5,571 nt of DNA from Nitrospina sp. GTDB lineage: Bacteria > Nitrospinota > Nitrospinia > Nitrospinales > Nitrospinaceae. Positions 5,224-5,571 of this stretch are shown one piece after another (position 1 is the first letter of the stretch; the number at the start of each line of letters is the position of its first letter). The position numbers and the translations under genes are program-made. The DNA lies in the NCBI GenBank assembly GCA_004357435.1, contig SMVS01000057.1, forward strand, positions 1-5,571, written 5' to 3'. The notes under the pieces were generated by a model. It did no database searches. It saw only the letters and a program-made list of their open reading frames with translations, and was not told the DNA's origin.

Positions 5224-5571
5224 TCATACCCCGCCGAAATCGTCAGTCATGCGTTGCAATTTCCCGGAAAAATCAAAGCCTTCATTTTTGGCCAGGCCGA
5301 CCTCATCCATGAGGCGGATAAAATAATAATAGTTCATGCCCTCTTGCAACGCCTGTATCGCCTGCGCCACAGCCGATTCGTCCTCACCTACCGGGATCCA
5401 CCCACTGCATCGCGCAGACGGCACAACAGAAAACGATCCGGACGGAAGCGCTTCGAGTCTGACCGCACCCTTAAGGTTGCGCCGGTTTTGATGATCCTCC
5501 ATTTCCTGACGGAGCCACCGCACACATTGTTCCCGCAGAAGAAGCCCTTTTTCCCAGGCGCTGGCACTGGC
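5224..5571 (-). CDS. Unrecognised protein, C-terminal part only
   Basis: The minus-strand frame is open from the right window edge to the TGA at 5226-5224, giving 115 visible residues; the start lies outside. A GTG at 5523 could begin a 99-residue protein, but the frame continues unbroken upstream (ending ...EKGLLLREQCVRWLRQE), so a longer gene is likelier. I do not recognise the family. Visible parts are an amphipathic helix with basic and acidic residues (RWLRQEMEDHQNRR), a short beta-like segment (GAVRLEALPSGSFSVVPS), and a helical C-terminus with NYYYFIRLMDEVGLAK and FDFSGKLQRMTDDFG. There is no membrane segment and no obvious catalytic motif. It converges on the HAMP-like gene with a 144-base spacer, so the two are not co-transcribed. 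Confidence 0.6.
   Translation of the reverse strand, partial: ASASAWEKGLLLREQCVRWLRQEMEDHQNRRNLKGAVRLEALPSGSFSVVPSARCSGWIPVGEDESAVAQAIQALQEGMNYYYFIRLMDEVGLAKNEGFDFSGKLQRMTDDFGGV

Overview
The window reads as an ordinary chromosomal stretch from a free-living Gram-negative bacterium. It has an outer-membrane enzyme of the lipid A deacylase type at the left edge, Shine-Dalgarno sites of the AGGA/GGAGG type, and moderate base composition with similar-looking codon use throughout. There is no transposase, integrase, tRNA, rRNA or CRISPR array. The gene content would suit a deltaproteobacterial or Nitrospinota-like lineage, but that is a guess; nothing here fixes the taxon.

Layout. The left edge (minus strand, cut by the window) holds the first 239 codons of a secreted, beta-barrel-like acyloxyacyl hydrolase/PagL-type protein that ends exactly in the catalytic H-x-S motif. 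A 361-base divergent intergenic region (720-1080) separates it from a plus-strand pair: an ECF sigma factor (1081-1701) and, overlapping by four bases, a 79-residue soluble zinc-binding anti-sigma factor (1698-1937). After a gap with a good sigma-70-like promoter comes a bifunctional-nuclease-family (BFN/DUF151) protein (2113-2601). Next is NAD kinase (2721-3599, TTG start), whose end overlaps by 20 bases an Amidase_2-type N-acetylmuramoyl-L-alanine amidase without a signal peptide (3580-4512). A separate gene (4612-5079) encodes a two-helix membrane protein that ends in a HAMP-like segment with no output domain. It converges on an unrecognised minus-strand gene (5224 to the right edge). The 144 bases between them are packed with small hairpins and a 12-base direct repeat.

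How the genes may work together. The sigma/anti-sigma pair is a self-contained regulatory switch, and its divergent neighbour modifies the outer membrane, so an envelope-stress link is possible but unproven. The BFN, NAD kinase and amidase genes lie in one direction. The last two are probably co-transcribed and translationally coupled, although their known roles (NADP supply and muropeptide cleavage) are unrelated. No complete novel system is evident. The most unusual items are the output-less HAMP protein, the variant leaderless amidase and the hairpin-rich convergent spacer.
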